DNA of 64,000 nucleotides. Origin: Metabacillus schmidteae (lineage in GTDB: Bacteria; Bacillota; Bacilli; Bacillales; Bacillaceae). The translations under genes were made by a program, and so were the position numbers. The stretch spans positions 1,120,001-1,184,000 of the forward strand of contig NZ_CAESCH010000001.1 in NCBI RefSeq assembly GCF_903166545.1, written 5' to 3'. Position 1 is the stretch's first letter. Each line of letters starts with the position of its first letter. Below the pieces are notes generated by a model. That model made no database searches. It worked only from the letters and a program-made list of their open reading frames with translations, and was not told the origin of the DNA. Of the stretch, positions 17,645-26,667 are shown piece after piece.

Positions 17645-18373
17645 GTGGGATCGACAACCACTTTCGTAAAAAAGCAATCTAGTTTTCTTCTAGGTTTGCA
17701 AGGTGGAATTAGTATCGCAATCGGGTATTTACCTGTTGCATTAACCTTTGGGTTGCTTTCAAAATCAACCGGTTTGTCTTTATCAGAGACAGTGCTAATG
17801 AGTCTAATTGTTTTTGCAGGAGCTTCCCAATATATTTCTTTAAGCCTACTTTCAGTAGGCACAGGAATTATTGAAATCATTTTTACAACGTTTATCGTGA
17901 ATATTCGCCATTTTTTAATGTCTGCTTCACTTAGTGAAAAGGTGGAAAACGATTCTTTATGGAAAAAAGCACTTTATTCATTTGGACTAACAGATGAGAC
18001 TTTTACAGTTGCATCAACAAAAGAGGGTACTGTAAATTCAGGGTATTTGTTTGGATTAATGCTGATATCTTATGCAAGCTGGGTCATTAATTCAGGGATT
18101 GGGTATGTGATCGGTGCAAGTTTGCCGACAACTGTTCAGGAAAGCATGGGAATTGCTCTTTATGCAATGTTTATAGGGCTATTAATTCCATCTCTTAAAA
18201 AGCATCGGAAGGTTATGTTTTTAGCGGTTGCGGCAGCAATCTTTAACTCAATTTTTTACGCGTCACAAATGCTTTCAACAGGTTGGTCGATTGTATTATC
18301 AACATTAATTTCGGCTATCATTGTTGAACTGTTTTATATGAAGTATACAAGTGAGGGGGAGGCAAATGGATAG
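17645..18373 (+). CDS. azlC: AzlC, branched-chain amino acid exporter large subunit
   Basis: The protein has 242 residues and about seven membrane segments, with the family motif GYLPVALTFGLLSKSTGLS, FAGASQYISL and IVNIRHFLMSASL. Together with the small AzlD subunit it forms an LIV-E type exporter (azaleucine resistance in B. subtilis). The start is taken as GTG 17645, since GGGAGG lies within the longer frame from 17630. It overlaps azlD by 8 bp. Confidence 0.88.
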   Translation: MGSTTTFVKKQSSFLLGLQGGISIAIGYLPVALTFGLLSKSTGLSLSETVLMSLIVFAGASQYISLSLLSVGTGIIEIIFTTFIVNIRHFLMSASLSEKVENDSLWKKALYSFGLTDETFTVASTKEGTVNSGYLFGLMLISYASWVINSGIGYVIGASLPTTVQESMGIALYAMFIGLLIPSLKKHRKVMFLAVAAAIFNSIFYASQMLSTGWSIVLSTLISAIIVELFYMKYTSEGEANG

Positions 18374-18674
18374 TACAATCTTGATGATGATTATTGGAAT
18401 GGGACTTGTCACATATATCCCGCGGATGATCCCGCTTGTTGCTCTAAGTCAATTGAAATTACCTGTATTTGTGCAAAATGTATTAAAAAATGTGCCGTAT
18501 GCAACATTGGGAGCATTAATTGTTCCGGGCATTTTTCTTATTAGTGATGACATGATCTTTGGTATTATTGGGGCTATTGCTGCTACATTGATTGCTTTTA
18601 CTGGTGCAAATGTTATTGTTGTTGTAATGGGATCTATAGGTACGTTGGTTTTATATAGTATGTTTTTTGCTTAA
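18366..18674 (+). CDS. azlD: AzlD, branched-chain amino acid exporter small subunit
   Basis: The protein has 102 residues, almost all hydrophobic, with about four membrane segments and the motif MGLVTYIPRMIPLVAL typical of AzlD. RBS GGGGGAGG. Partner of AzlC. Confidence 0.85.
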   Translation: MDSTILMMIIGMGLVTYIPRMIPLVALSQLKLPVFVQNVLKNVPYATLGALIVPGIFLISDDMIFGIIGAIAATLIAFTGANVIVVVMGSIGTLVLYSMFFA

Positions 18675-18775
18675 ATAAAAGATGAAAGCATTTTAGCTGA
18701 TCCCTTTTCATGTTCTAACTCAATGTACATAGTACTACACTAATAGTAACAGCTTGTTCAAGGGGGAAAGGCCGG

Positions 18776-20038
18776 ATGAGGAAATGGTTAACAACATCAA
18801 TTTTGCTCTATTTTCTATATGGTTTAGTTGTTTATTGGTATTTGTTTATCTTTTCGGGCACAGGTGTACCGGCTCCATATGAGGGGACATCGGCAGATCC
18901 TTCAACATTTATGTCTGGTAGAGAATTAGTATTGTCACAGGAATACTCCACGATTAGAAATTTCCTGTATTTTGTCACGATTCCGTTTGAGTGGTTTCTC
19001 CTGTTTGTTTTTATGATTACAGGTCTTTCTAGGAAAATGCAGGATTGGTCTAATGCATCATCAAAAATATTCAGTGTTCAATCTGCGATTTATTTCTTCT
19101 GGTTATCTCTTTTTGTCAGCATATTATCATTTCCTGTTGATTGGATTGGGTACCGGTTATCAAAAATGTACCACATTACAACTCAATCCTTCTCGACCTG
19201 GATGAAAGATCAATTGATTGACTTTTGGGTGAATTATTTATTAATGACCATCATTATTATCGTGCTTTATTCGTTAATAAAACGTTTCGAGAGAAGATGG
19301 TGGTTGTATGCTTGGTTACTTTCAATCCCTTTTTCCATGTTTTTAATGTTTATACAACCAGTAGTGATCGATCCTCTTTATAATGACTTTTATCCATTAA
19401 AAAATAAAGAGCTTGAAGAAAAAATTTTAGAGATCGCTGCAAAGGCAGATATCCCGGCAGAGCATGTGTATGAGGTGAACATGTCGGAAAAGACCAATGC
19501 TCTTAATGCCTATGTAACAGGGATTGGAGCTAATTCTCGAATTGTCCTTTGGGACACAACATTAAATAAATTGAACGATGATGAAATTCTATTCATTATG
19601 GCTCATGAAATGGGTCATTACGTGATGAAGCATATCTATGTTGGAATAGCGGGTTACTTATTGCTGAGTTTAGTTGGTTTATATGTTATTCATATCCTTA
19701 TGAGGTTTTTTATTGCTCGACAAGGAGGATTGCTAAAAATCCACTCAATGAAGGAGCTTGCTGCGTTTCCGTTATTTCTTCTGCTTTTAGGGGCATTAAC
19801 CTTTGCATCAAGTCCTTTGTCAAATGCTGTTGCACGGCACCAGGAGAAATCAGCTGATATGTATGCAATTGAAATGACGGACAATCATGAAGCGGCAATC
19901 AGTTCATTCCAGGAATTGTCCAGAGCAGGATTAAGTGAGGTAAACCCACCGGCATTGGTAAAGATCTTTCGCTATACACATCCAACAATGCTTGAACGAA
20001 TCCTCTATCTTGAAGAACATGGTACTTTAAAAGAATGA
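18776..20038 (+). CDS. yhfN: M48-family membrane zinc metalloprotease (YhfN)
   Basis: The protein has 420 residues. N-terminal membrane region with about five segments, then the catalytic HExxH motif in IMAHEMGHYVMKH (H277, E278, H281), and a third ligand region in ARHQEKSADMYAIEM. The layout is that of CAAX-prenyl protease 1/Ste24-like proteins. Probably degrades or processes membrane proteins; substrate unknown. RBS AAGGGGGAAAGG. The position agrees with yhfN in the B. subtilis map. Confidence 0.88.
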   Translation: MRKWLTTSILLYFLYGLVVYWYLFIFSGTGVPAPYEGTSADPSTFMSGRELVLSQEYSTIRNFLYFVTIPFEWFLLFVFMITGLSRKMQDWSNASSKIFSVQSAIYFFWLSLFVSILSFPVDWIGYRLSKMYHITTQSFSTWMKDQLIDFWVNYLLMTIIIIVLYSLIKRFERRWWLYAWLLSIPFSMFLMFIQPVVIDPLYNDFYPLKNKELEEKILEIAAKADIPAEHVYEVNMSEKTNALNAYVTGIGANSRIVLWDTTLNKLNDDEILFIMAHEMGHYVMKHIYVGIAGYLLLSLVGLYVIHILMRFFIARQGGLLKIHSMKELAAFPLFLLLLGALTFASSPLSNAVARHQEKSADMYAIEMTDNHEAAISSFQELSRAGLSEVNPPALVKIFRYTHPTMLERILYLEEHGTLKE

Positions 20039-20057
20039 TCTGTTTTATAACAATAAG

Positions 20058-20089
20058 AGTCTATGCATGTCGTTGCATAGGCTTTTTTT
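20058..20089 (+). terminator. Terminator of yhfN
   Basis: AGTCTATGCA pairs with TGCATAGGCT (one G-T) and is followed by TTTTTT. Confidence 0.85.
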
Positions 20090-20222
20090 GTATTGTTAAA
20101 AACTTAATAATTTCGCCACCAGGCTTGGTGGTAAGGGATTTAATAATCTGCGTTTGGATGGTTTAGAAACTTTTTTAATTTTTTAAAAGAAAATTGTTCC
20201 ATTTTTATCTCGTCTGTTATAT

Positions 20223-20243
20223 ATTAGTTTTAGAAATACTAAT
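20223..20243. promoter_or_regulatory. Palindrome over the aceBA promoter
   Basis: ATTAGT-N9-ACTAAT, with additional symmetric TT/AA positions inside, covers the region from the presumed -35 (TTAGTT, 20224-20229) up to just before the presumed -10 (TATTAT, 20247-20252, 17-bp spacing). It has the look of an operator for a dimeric regulator; I do not recognise the regulator. Confidence 0.5.
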
Positions 20244-20282
20244 CTGTATTATAACAATTAAGAGGAAGGTGTTGTTTCACAA

Positions 20283-21872
20283 ATGTCTACACAGATGACA
20301 GGCTGTAAAATTGTTGGAAACAAGGAAACAGAATATCAGCATGTATTAACACCTGAAGCACTGCAATTCATTGAGAAGCTAGAAAGAACGTTTGGGGGTC
20401 GCAGGCGTGAACTATTACAGCAACGAGTGGAAAGACAACGGGAAATTGACAATGGGAAGCTACCGGATTTTTTATCAGAAACGGAGCATATTCGTAAAGG
20501 AACTTGGACTGTTGCTCCAATACCAGACGATCTTCAGGACAGGCGAGTGGAAATAACGGGTCCTGTCGATAGAAAAATGGTGATCAATGCATTAAATTCT
20601 GGAGCAAAAGTGTTTATGGCTGATTTTGAGGATGCAACATCTCCCAGCTGGGAAAATATCATGCGAGGCCAAATCAACCTTCGAGATGCAGTTCGTCGAA
20701 CCATCTCATATACAAATGAAAGCGGTAAAGTCTATCAACTGAACGGGAAGATCGCAACATTAAAGGTTCGACCTAGAGGTTGGCATCTTGATGAAAAGCA
20801 TATTGAACTGGATGGAAGACGTGTATCAGCAAGTTTAGTAGACTTTGGATTATTCTTTTTTCATAATGCGAGAGAGCTTGTAAATAGAGGAAGTGGACCT
20901 TATTTCTATTTGCCAAAAATAGAGAGTCATCTTGAAGCAAGACTTTGGAATGAAGTGTTTTGTTTTGCACAGGATGAATTTAACGTACCAAGAGGAACAA
21001 TAAAAGCCACGGTTCTCATTGAGACAATCATGGCAGCATTTGAAATGGATGAAATTCTGTTTGAGTTAAAAGAACACTCAGCAGGCTTAAATTGTGGCCG
21101 ATGGGACTATATTTTTAGCTATTTAAAGAAACTAAGAAACTGTGAATCAGTTATTCTACCAGATCGTTCCCAGGTAACAATGACAGTTCATTTTATGAGA
21201 TCTTATTCATTATTAGCGATTCAAACTTGTCATAAGCGTAACGCTCATGCAATCGGTGGTATGGCAGCGCAAATACCAGTGAAAAACAATCCTGAAGCAA
21301 ATGATCATGCATTTGAAAAGGTTAGAAAAGATAAAGAAAGAGAAGCAACAGATGGTCATGACGGAACATGGGTGGCTCATCCAGCTCTCGTAGAAGTTGC
21401 GATGAATGTTTTTAACGAGCATATGCAGACAGCAAATCAAATTCATCGAAAAAGAGAGGAAATACGGGTAACTTCACATGATCTACTAGAGGTGCCAGAT
21501 GGGATTATTACAGAGGAAGGAGTAAGAATCAATATCAATGTAGGAATAAGGTATATCGGAGAATGGCTTAGCGGTAGAGGGGCAGCTCCAATTAATCATT
21601 TGATGGAAGATGCGGCAACTGCTGAAATATCAAGAGCCCAATTGTGGCAATGGATTCGCCATCCAAGAGGAATACTGGAAGATGGAAGCAGACTTACCAT
21701 AGGATTATACGAGAAATTAAGAGATGAAGAGGTTCAACATATAAGAGAAAAAATTGGAGAAATAGCTTATCAAAAAGGAAAGTTTGACCAGGCAATCACT
21801 ATTTTTGATCAGCTTGTTAAAGAAGATGAATTCATAGATTTCTTAACCATACCATGTTATGAAAATCTTTAA
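20283..21872 (+). CDS. aceB: Malate synthase (type A)
   Basis: The protein has 529 residues. It condenses glyoxylate and acetyl-CoA to malate, the second step of the glyoxylate shunt. Motifs: [49 protein letters not shown] (catalytic/Mg region), [25 protein letters not shown] and [28 protein letters not shown] upstream. Forms an operon with aceA 40 bp downstream. The shunt is absent from B. subtilis 168 but present in several other bacilli. Confidence 0.95.
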   Translation: MSTQMTGCKIVGNKETEYQHVLTPEALQFIEKLERTFGGRRRELLQQRVERQREIDNGKLPDFLSETEHIRKGTWTVAPIPDDLQDRRVEITGPVDRKMVINALNSGAKVFMADFEDATSPSWENIMRGQINLRDAVRRTISYTNESGKVYQLNGKIATLKVRPRGWHLDEKHIELDGRRVSASLVDFGLFFFHNARELVNRGSGPYFYLPKIESHLEARLWNEVFCFAQDEFNVPRGTIKATVLIETIMAAFEMDEILFELKEHSAGLNCGRWDYIFSYLKKLRNCESVILPDRSQVTMTVHFMRSYSLLAIQTCHKRNAHAIGGMAAQIPVKNNPEANDHAFEKVRKDKEREATDGHDGTWVAHPALVEVAMNVFNEHMQTANQIHRKREEIRVTSHDLLEVPDGIITEEGVRININVGIRYIGEWLSGRGAAPINHLMEDAATAEISRAQLWQWIRHPRGILEDGSRLTIGLYEKLRDEEVQHIREKIGEIAYQKGKFDQAITIFDQLVKEDEFIDFLTIPCYENL

Positions 21873-21912
21873 GCAGGGACAAAGGGAAAAAATATTGAAT
21901 GGGGGATATAAA

Positions 21913-23196
21913 ATGAACGATCAAACAAGGGTAGAAGCATTACAAGAAAGCTGGGAGTTTGATGAGAGATGGAATGGAATAACTCGACCTTACCGGGCAA
22001 ATGAGGTTATTCGATTACGAGGATCTATTGATATTGAACATACTATAGCAAGACGTGGAGCTGAAAAGCTATGGAAGTATCTTCATGAAGAGCAGTATAT
22101 TCATGCTTTAGGAGCCTTAACAGGAAATCAGGCAGTACAACAAGTAAAAGCAGGACTAAAAGCTATTTATTTAAGCGGCTGGCAGGTTGCAGCAGACGCA
22201 AATCTTTCTGGACATATGTATCCGGACCAAAGCTTATATCCAGTAAACAGTGTACCACATGTTGTAAAGCGAATTAATCAAGCGCTTCAACGTGCAGATC
22301 AAATTCAGCATCTTGAAGGTGAAGGGGCTATTGATTGGTTTGCTCCGATTGTGGCAGATGCTGAAGCTGGATTTGGAGGTCAGTTAAATGTATTTGAATT
22401 AATGAAAGCCATGATTGAAGCAGGGGCTGCAGGTGTTCACTTTGAGGACCAATTATCGTCAGAAAAGAAATGTGGCCATTTAGGTGGCAAGGTTTTACTT
22501 CCAACTCAAACAGCGGTAAAAAATTTAATATCAGCTCGGTTAGCAGCAGATGTAATGGGAGTTCCGACAATTATTATCGCTCGAACCGATGCAGATGCAG
22601 CAGACCTTATTACAAGTGATGTAGATCCTCGTGATCATGAATTTATTACAGGTAAACGCACGTTAGAAGGATTCTATCGCACCCGTGCCGGCATTGATCA
22701 AGCGATTAGCAGAGGTTTATCCTATGCACCTTATGCAGATTTAATTTGGTGTGAAACATCAGAGCCTAATCTTGAACAGGCACAAAAATTTGCTGATGAA
22801 ATCCATAAAAAATATCCTGGTAAATTGTTAGCCTATAATTGTTCACCATCGTTTAATTGGAAGAAAAAGCTGGATGAAAAAACCATTGCGAATTTTCAAA
22901 AGGAAATTGCTCAAATGGGATACAAGTTTCAATTCGTCACTCTTGCCGGTTTCCATGCCTTGAACCACAGTATGTTCGAACTCGCCCGTGGCTATAAAGA
23001 CCGTGGGATGGCTGCCTATTCAGAGCTGCAACAGAACGAATTTTCTAGTGAGGCTCACGGATATACTGCAACAAGACATCAACGTGAAGTTGGTACTGGT
23101 TACTTTGATGAGGTAGCACAAACCATCACAGGGGGAACTTCTTCAACGACTGCTTTAAAGGGATCAACTGAGACAGAGCAGTTTATGCAGGGATAA
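21913..23196 (+). CDS. aceA: Isocitrate lyase
   Basis: The protein has 427 residues. It cleaves isocitrate to glyoxylate and succinate. Catalytic signature KKCGHLGGK with C187; Mg-binding region [28 protein letters not shown] and [13 protein letters not shown] are present. Start ATG 21913 ([12 protein letters not shown]) after GGGGGATATAAA; the in-frame ATG at 21859 lies inside aceB and lacks an RBS. Terminator follows at 23223. Confidence 0.95.
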   Translation: MNDQTRVEALQESWEFDERWNGITRPYRANEVIRLRGSIDIEHTIARRGAEKLWKYLHEEQYIHALGALTGNQAVQQVKAGLKAIYLSGWQVAADANLSGHMYPDQSLYPVNSVPHVVKRINQALQRADQIQHLEGEGAIDWFAPIVADAEAGFGGQLNVFELMKAMIEAGAAGVHFEDQLSSEKKCGHLGGKVLLPTQTAVKNLISARLAADVMGVPTIIIARTDADAADLITSDVDPRDHEFITGKRTLEGFYRTRAGIDQAISRGLSYAPYADLIWCETSEPNLEQAQKFADEIHKKYPGKLLAYNCSPSFNWKKKLDEKTIANFQKEIAQMGYKFQFVTLAGFHALNHSMFELARGYKDRGMAAYSELQQNEFSSEAHGYTATRHQREVGTGYFDEVAQTITGGTSSTTALKGSTETEQFMQG

Positions 23197-23222
23197 GAAA
23201 AGAACATTAATTGTGTTACACC

Positions 23223-23253
23223 AAAAGGCTCAGCTTTTTTGCTGAGCCTTTTG
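23223..23253 (+). terminator. Terminator of aceBA
   Basis: AAAAGGCTCAGC pairs perfectly with GCTGAGCCTTTT around a T6 loop. Confidence 0.85.
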
Positions 23254-23295
23254 TTCATCTAGCCGCAAAAAATAAAGACCGCCTTTCGGCAATCT

Positions 23296-23529
23296 TCATC
23301 CTAACTTACGCATTCCTCTGTATTCATCTGAGAGTTTCATAAAGACTGTTTTGTTCTTTGTGTCAAGTGCATCATTGATACGTTCTTCTAGCAATGCTTT
23401 TTTCCTGTTAAACAGCGCTTCATCCAAAATCATTTGAATATACATGTCTAATACAGGTTGCTCGGATGGAACGTTTTTCGTATTACGGGACTTCATGATT
23501 TCAGTGTACGATGACTTTTTATTTTTCAT
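23296..23529 (-). CDS. IDEAL-domain protein (YhzC-like)
   Basis: The protein has 77 residues. The IDEAL motif region is MILDEALFNRKKALLEERIN, followed by ALDTKNKTVFMKLSDEYRG, as in the short IDEAL-domain proteins of bacilli (B. subtilis YhzC lies in the same place next to comK). The IDEAL domain occurs in several small Bacillus proteins and in ComK-pathway surroundings; its role is not settled. RBS GGGGTGATAATTC. Confidence 0.8.
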   Translation of the reverse strand: MKNKKSSYTEIMKSRNTKNVPSEQPVLDMYIQMILDEALFNRKKALLEERINDALDTKNKTVFMKLSDEYRGMRKLG

Positions 23530-23683
23530 GAATTATCACCCCTGATGCCTTTTTTATATTGTATGGAATTTAAAGTGGGAAATCAACTGAATTGTTAAAA
23601 TTTTTTAAAAATTTAACAGGAATATTTTGATGAGTGTATGAAAACCTTACAAAGGGAGATGCTATTTGTAAGGATGTGATGTC

Positions 23684-23812
23684 ATGAAAAGAGAAAAAGA
23701 GACTGAATTTTCCCCAACACCTTTAAACCCGGTTTTTGGTATAGATATGAATGGTGATGAAATTCAAAATGAAACACTTGATAGATCGGCTGAAATGAAT
23801 GAAAATGAATGA
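23684..23812 (+). CDS. Small acidic protein upstream of comK (42 aa)
   Basis: ATG with AAGGATGTGATGTC before it, 42 codons (MKREKETEFSPTPLNPVFGI and on to SAEMNENE), then a clean terminator immediately after the stop. A start, stop, ribosome site and dedicated terminator all in register support a real gene. I do not recognise the product; it is acidic, has no membrane segment or cysteine, and may be partly disordered. An AT-rich palindrome (TGTTAAA...TTTAACA, 23593-23618) lies upstream. Confidence 0.6.
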   Translation: MKREKETEFSPTPLNPVFGIDMNGDEIQNETLDRSAEMNENE

Positions 23813-23847
23813 CTTCTTTACAATAATGTAAAAGAAGTCATTTTTTT
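23810..23847 (+). terminator. Terminator after the 42-aa gene
   Basis: TGACTTCTTTAC pairs with GTAAAAGAAGTCA (one bulge), then T7. Confidence 0.85.
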
Positions 23848-23861
23848 GTGGATTTTTTGTA

Positions 23862-23876
23862 AATTTATAGAAAAAT
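23862..23876. promoter_or_regulatory. CodY-like box upstream of comK
   Basis: AATTTATAGAAAAAT matches the CodY consensus at 12 of 15 positions, 63 bp before the comK start. CodY is known to repress comK in B. subtilis. In such an AT-rich region a chance match is possible. Confidence 0.35.
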
Positions 23877-23938
23877 AAAAAAAGACATGCTAGATTATGG
23901 GATATATTACCTAATAAATAAATTAAGAGGTGTTGAAA

Positions 23939-24511
23939 ATGGTGAATGATCCAACAAAAGTAAGAGTAGAGGACTATACAATTAATCGTTTTACGATGGC
24001 GATTCTTCCTGAAGGAAATAAGTTTTGTTCAGAAGTATTGGAGTTTGAACAGGAATTGTTTGTGGAAAAACGGCCGATGGAAGTTATAGATCAAAGTTGT
24101 CGGTATTTTGGAAGCAGTTATAGCGGCAGAAAAACCGGGACAAAAGATCTAATGAAAGTAACACACAAGCCACCTATTGTCATTGACCCGGCAAACTCCA
24201 TTTATTTTTTTCCTACAACTTCCTCAACTAGAGCTCACTGTGCATGGATTTCTCATAGTTTTGTAAAAGAGTATTCTGCGACTAAAGAAGATAATACTGA
24301 TATCACTTTTACAAATGGAAAGCAAATTACTGTACCTGTTTCTGTTGGTTCTTTTGAAAATCAGTTATTCCGAACAGCTCAATTAAGAACGATTATTTCC
24401 TCTCGTATTGAACACGAGCAAAGAAAAATTAATATGCTGTTATTCCCCAAAAATGAAAAAGAAGTGAATGCTTTTTATGAACAACTCATTAGAAAAATGA
24501 ATCGGTTCTGA
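23939..24511 (+). CDS. comK: Competence transcription factor ComK
   Basis: The protein has 190 residues, the family's usual length. Conserved blocks: DQSCRYFGSSYSGRKTGT, HKPPIVIDPANSIYFFPT, SSTRAHCAWISHSFVKEY and FENQLFRTAQLRT. ComK binds A/T boxes (AAAA-N5-TTTT) and activates DNA-uptake genes and its own promoter. The start is ATG 23939 (MVNDPTKVRVEDY) after AAGAGGTG. The gene is intact, so the competence switch may be functional; the uptake genes lie outside this window. Confidence 0.93.
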   Translation: MVNDPTKVRVEDYTINRFTMAILPEGNKFCSEVLEFEQELFVEKRPMEVIDQSCRYFGSSYSGRKTGTKDLMKVTHKPPIVIDPANSIYFFPTTSSTRAHCAWISHSFVKEYSATKEDNTDITFTNGKQITVPVSVGSFENQLFRTAQLRTIISSRIEHEQRKINMLLFPKNEKEVNAFYEQLIRKMNRF

Positions 24512-24679
24512 TAAAATGATCGGCCGTGGAATATAAATATATGGTATAACCTGAATTTTTCCATAACTTAACTATGCGATATTATTGATGATAGCTCATT
24601 TATCAGGAGGGATGCATAATCCTTTTGGAGAACCATGAGCTATCTCCAGTTGCAAAAAGGTAATGAAAAGGGGAATAAC

Positions 24680-24862
24680 ATGTTTAAACATCGAAGAAGA
24701 AGAGGCAACAAGAAAAGGAAAAAGGGTCAGATAGATGATCGTTATACATTTATTGATTTTCTATCAGATGTTGTTTTTTATGCTCCGGAAATTATTTTTT
24801 GGCCATTTCGACTTCTTTGGTATGGAATTAGAGCAATCATTAGATTTTTTGATTGGACATAA
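24680..24862 (+). CDS. Small basic protein with hydrophobic C-terminus (60 aa)
   Basis: Start ATG 24680 after AAAAGGGGAATAAC. The first 20 residues are nearly all Arg/Lys/Gly (MFKHRRRRGNKKRKKGQ); the rest is aromatic and hydrophobic (FIDFLSDVVFYAPEIIFW, then RLLWYGIRAI), likely membrane-inserted or membrane-surface. An alternative start at 24635 has a weaker site. Not recognised; it lies between comK and yhjD. Confidence 0.6.
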   Translation: MFKHRRRRGNKKRKKGQIDDRYTFIDFLSDVVFYAPEIIFWPFRLLWYGIRAIIRFFDWT

Positions 24863-24869
24863 TGATTGT

Positions 24870-25229
24870 TTATTTCTTTGGCTTAAATAAGTAATCTTCC
24901 ATAATTTCAGAAACTTTGTTTCTAATTCTGGGGTTAAAATAATTGTGTTTTTCTTCATAGCCGTTATAAATAAAAGAGTAGAGAGTAAATGCTTCATCAC
25001 GTTCAACTTGATGAACTTTAATGTTTCGTTTGTAAAGCTCACGTTTTATTTCTGATAAATCTTTTTGTGCGAGCTTTAAAGATTCTTCAACAATTGTTAA
25101 ATATGGACGATGTAATTTAAAAGGACTTTGTTCAATGACAGCTAAATCTTTGTTGAAAATGGAAACAGCCATAGGTAAGTAAATAGACTGTTCAATCATG
25201 TCTCTGATGTCGCTTGGAATTCTCGTCAT
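24870..25229 (-). CDS. yhjD: YhjD-like conserved protein
   Basis: The protein has 119 residues: TRIPSDIRDMIEQSIYLPMA, SPFKLHRPYLTIVEESL, FTLYSFIYNGYEEKHNYFNP. It resembles B. subtilis YhjD in sequence and position. Function unknown. Start ATG 25229 after AGGAGGTC; a longer frame upstream is not supported by an RBS. Confidence 0.75.
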   Translation of the reverse strand: MTRIPSDIRDMIEQSIYLPMAVSIFNKDLAVIEQSPFKLHRPYLTIVEESLKLAQKDLSEIKRELYKRNIKVHQVERDEAFTLYSFIYNGYEEKHNYFNPRIRNKVSEIMEDYLFKPKK

Positions 25230-25388
25230 AAAAAAGACCTCCTGTAGAATGTAGAACAAGTGTTCTATTTTTATTATAAATGACACTACATAAGTTTGCA
25301 AGTAAGTCATACTTTGATTATGTTCTTTCTTTTAAGTTTTTATATAAGTGTGTACAATAGATACAAAGGTTCTTATGAGGAGTTATAA

Positions 25389-26006
25389 ATGATATTGGAG
25401 ACGTTACAGGATATTTTTACTTTAGAACAATTAATGGAAGTTTTTGAAACATATCGTTCATTTGGTCCGTTTTTTGCAATATTGCTGCCTTTATTAGAAG
25501 CATTTTTCCCATTTTTGCCACTTGTAGTCTTCATCGTTGCAAATGTTAATTCATTTGGACTTTGGATGGGGTTCTTTTTATCTTGGATAGGGGCTTGTTC
25601 AGGTGCTATTATTGTATTTATTATCATGAGAAAGCTTGGCAAGTTTAGATGGATTCAACGGATGAAAGACAAGAAGGGAATGAGGAAGCTATTAACTTGG
25701 ATAGAGCGTAGAGGTTTTAGTCCGCTTTTTCTTATTTTGTGCTTTCCTTTTACTCCATCTGCTGCAATTAATGTTGTTGCAGGGCTTTCCCGAATAAGTT
25801 ATTGGCAATTTATTTTGGCGGTCTTATCCGGTAAATTTGTTATGATATTTATGGTGAGCTTTATTGGACAGGATCTGCATGCTCTGATAACTCAACCAAC
25901 AAGAGCAGCTATTGCAGGAGTCGTTATTTTATTATTATGGTTTGTTGGCAAGCAAGTAGAGAAACGTTTGAATACAACAATGACAACAAGAAAAAGGGGT
26001 CGCTAA
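25389..26006 (+). CDS. yhjE: YhjE, TVP38/DedA-like membrane protein
   Basis: The protein has 205 residues with about five membrane segments and the SNARE-associated/VTT pattern (LPLLEAFFPFLPLVVFIVAN, WIGACSGAIIVFIIM, RRGFSPLFLILCFPFTPSAA, VVAGLSRISYWQF). Superfamily members act in membrane lipid handling and envelope maintenance. It is followed directly by sipV, as in B. subtilis, and its stop overlaps an ATG (TAATG). Confidence 0.87.
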   Translation: MILETLQDIFTLEQLMEVFETYRSFGPFFAILLPLLEAFFPFLPLVVFIVANVNSFGLWMGFFLSWIGACSGAIIVFIIMRKLGKFRWIQRMKDKKGMRKLLTWIERRGFSPLFLILCFPFTPSAAINVVAGLSRISYWQFILAVLSGKFVMIFMVSFIGQDLHALITQPTRAAIAGVVILLLWFVGKQVEKRLNTTMTTRKRGR

Positions 26007-26020
26007 TGCCGGAGGGTTGT

Positions 26021-26521
26021 ATGAAAAAACGAGGAATTGCTTTTACTGCAGTAGGTATTTGCTTTACGGCTATTTTTATGAAAAATCTTATCTTTGTCGA
26101 ATACAAAGTTGAAGGGGTATCTATGCAACCTACCTATGAAGAAGGCCGGTTGCTCTCTATAAATAAATTAGGTTTTCTTTTTTCATCGTTAAAAAGATTT
26201 GATGTTGTTTTATTTCATCCACCAGATAGCGAAGAAATATATATCAAAAGGATTATCGGCCTGCCAGGTGATGAAATTCACTATAAGGATGATCAGCTAT
26301 ACGTGAACGATAAGGCGGTTAATGAACCATTCTTAGAGAAAAATGTGGGTCTGATCAAAAAAACAGGAAGCTTCACTCTTGAGGAGATTACTGATAAAAC
26401 CAGGATTCCAAAAGGATATATATTTGTCATTGGAGATAACCGCATCCAAAGCCGGGACAGTCGTCATTTTGGTCTAGTTAAGATTGATGATATCATCGGG
26501 ACAGTACAAGATAAAAAATAA
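26021..26521 (+). CDS. sipV: Type I signal peptidase SipV
   Basis: The protein has 166 residues. One N-terminal membrane anchor, catalytic Ser in KVEGVSMQPTYEEG, catalytic Lys in IYIKRIIGLPGDEI, box with GYIFVIGDN and SRDSRHFG. It removes signal peptides on the outer face of the cytoplasmic membrane. The start is taken as ATG 26021 (MKKRGIAFT) after GGAGGG; ATG 26006, which overlaps the yhjE stop, is an alternative adding five residues. Confidence 0.92.
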   Translation: MKKRGIAFTAVGICFTAIFMKNLIFVEYKVEGVSMQPTYEEGRLLSINKLGFLFSSLKRFDVVLFHPPDSEEIYIKRIIGLPGDEIHYKDDQLYVNDKAVNEPFLEKNVGLIKKTGSFTLEEITDKTRIPKGYIFVIGDNRIQSRDSRHFGLVKIDDIIGTVQDKK

Positions 26522-26562
26522 TGCTGACTCATTGGGAACCCCAAGCGAGTTGGCATTTTTTT
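26522..26562 (+). terminator. Terminator of yhjE-sipV
   Basis: TGCTGACTC-TTGG pairs with CCAA-GAGTTGGCA, followed by T7. Confidence 0.85.
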
Positions 26563-26667
26563 AGTTAGAAAGAGAGTATACTCTTTCCATATTTCTAGTA
26601 ACCTATCATATACTAATACTATGAGCACCTGCTCAAGTAAAATTGTGAAGAATAAGGGGATGGAAAC

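Noticed and set aside
21859..21912. Longer aceA start overlapping aceB
   Set aside because: No ribosome site at 21859, while GGGGGATATAAA precedes ATG 21913 and the shorter form fits the family start.
24635..24679. Longer start for the 60-residue protein after comK
   Set aside because: GGAG lies only four bases from ATG 24635, whereas ATG 24680 has AAAAGGGG at good spacing; kept as an alternative only.
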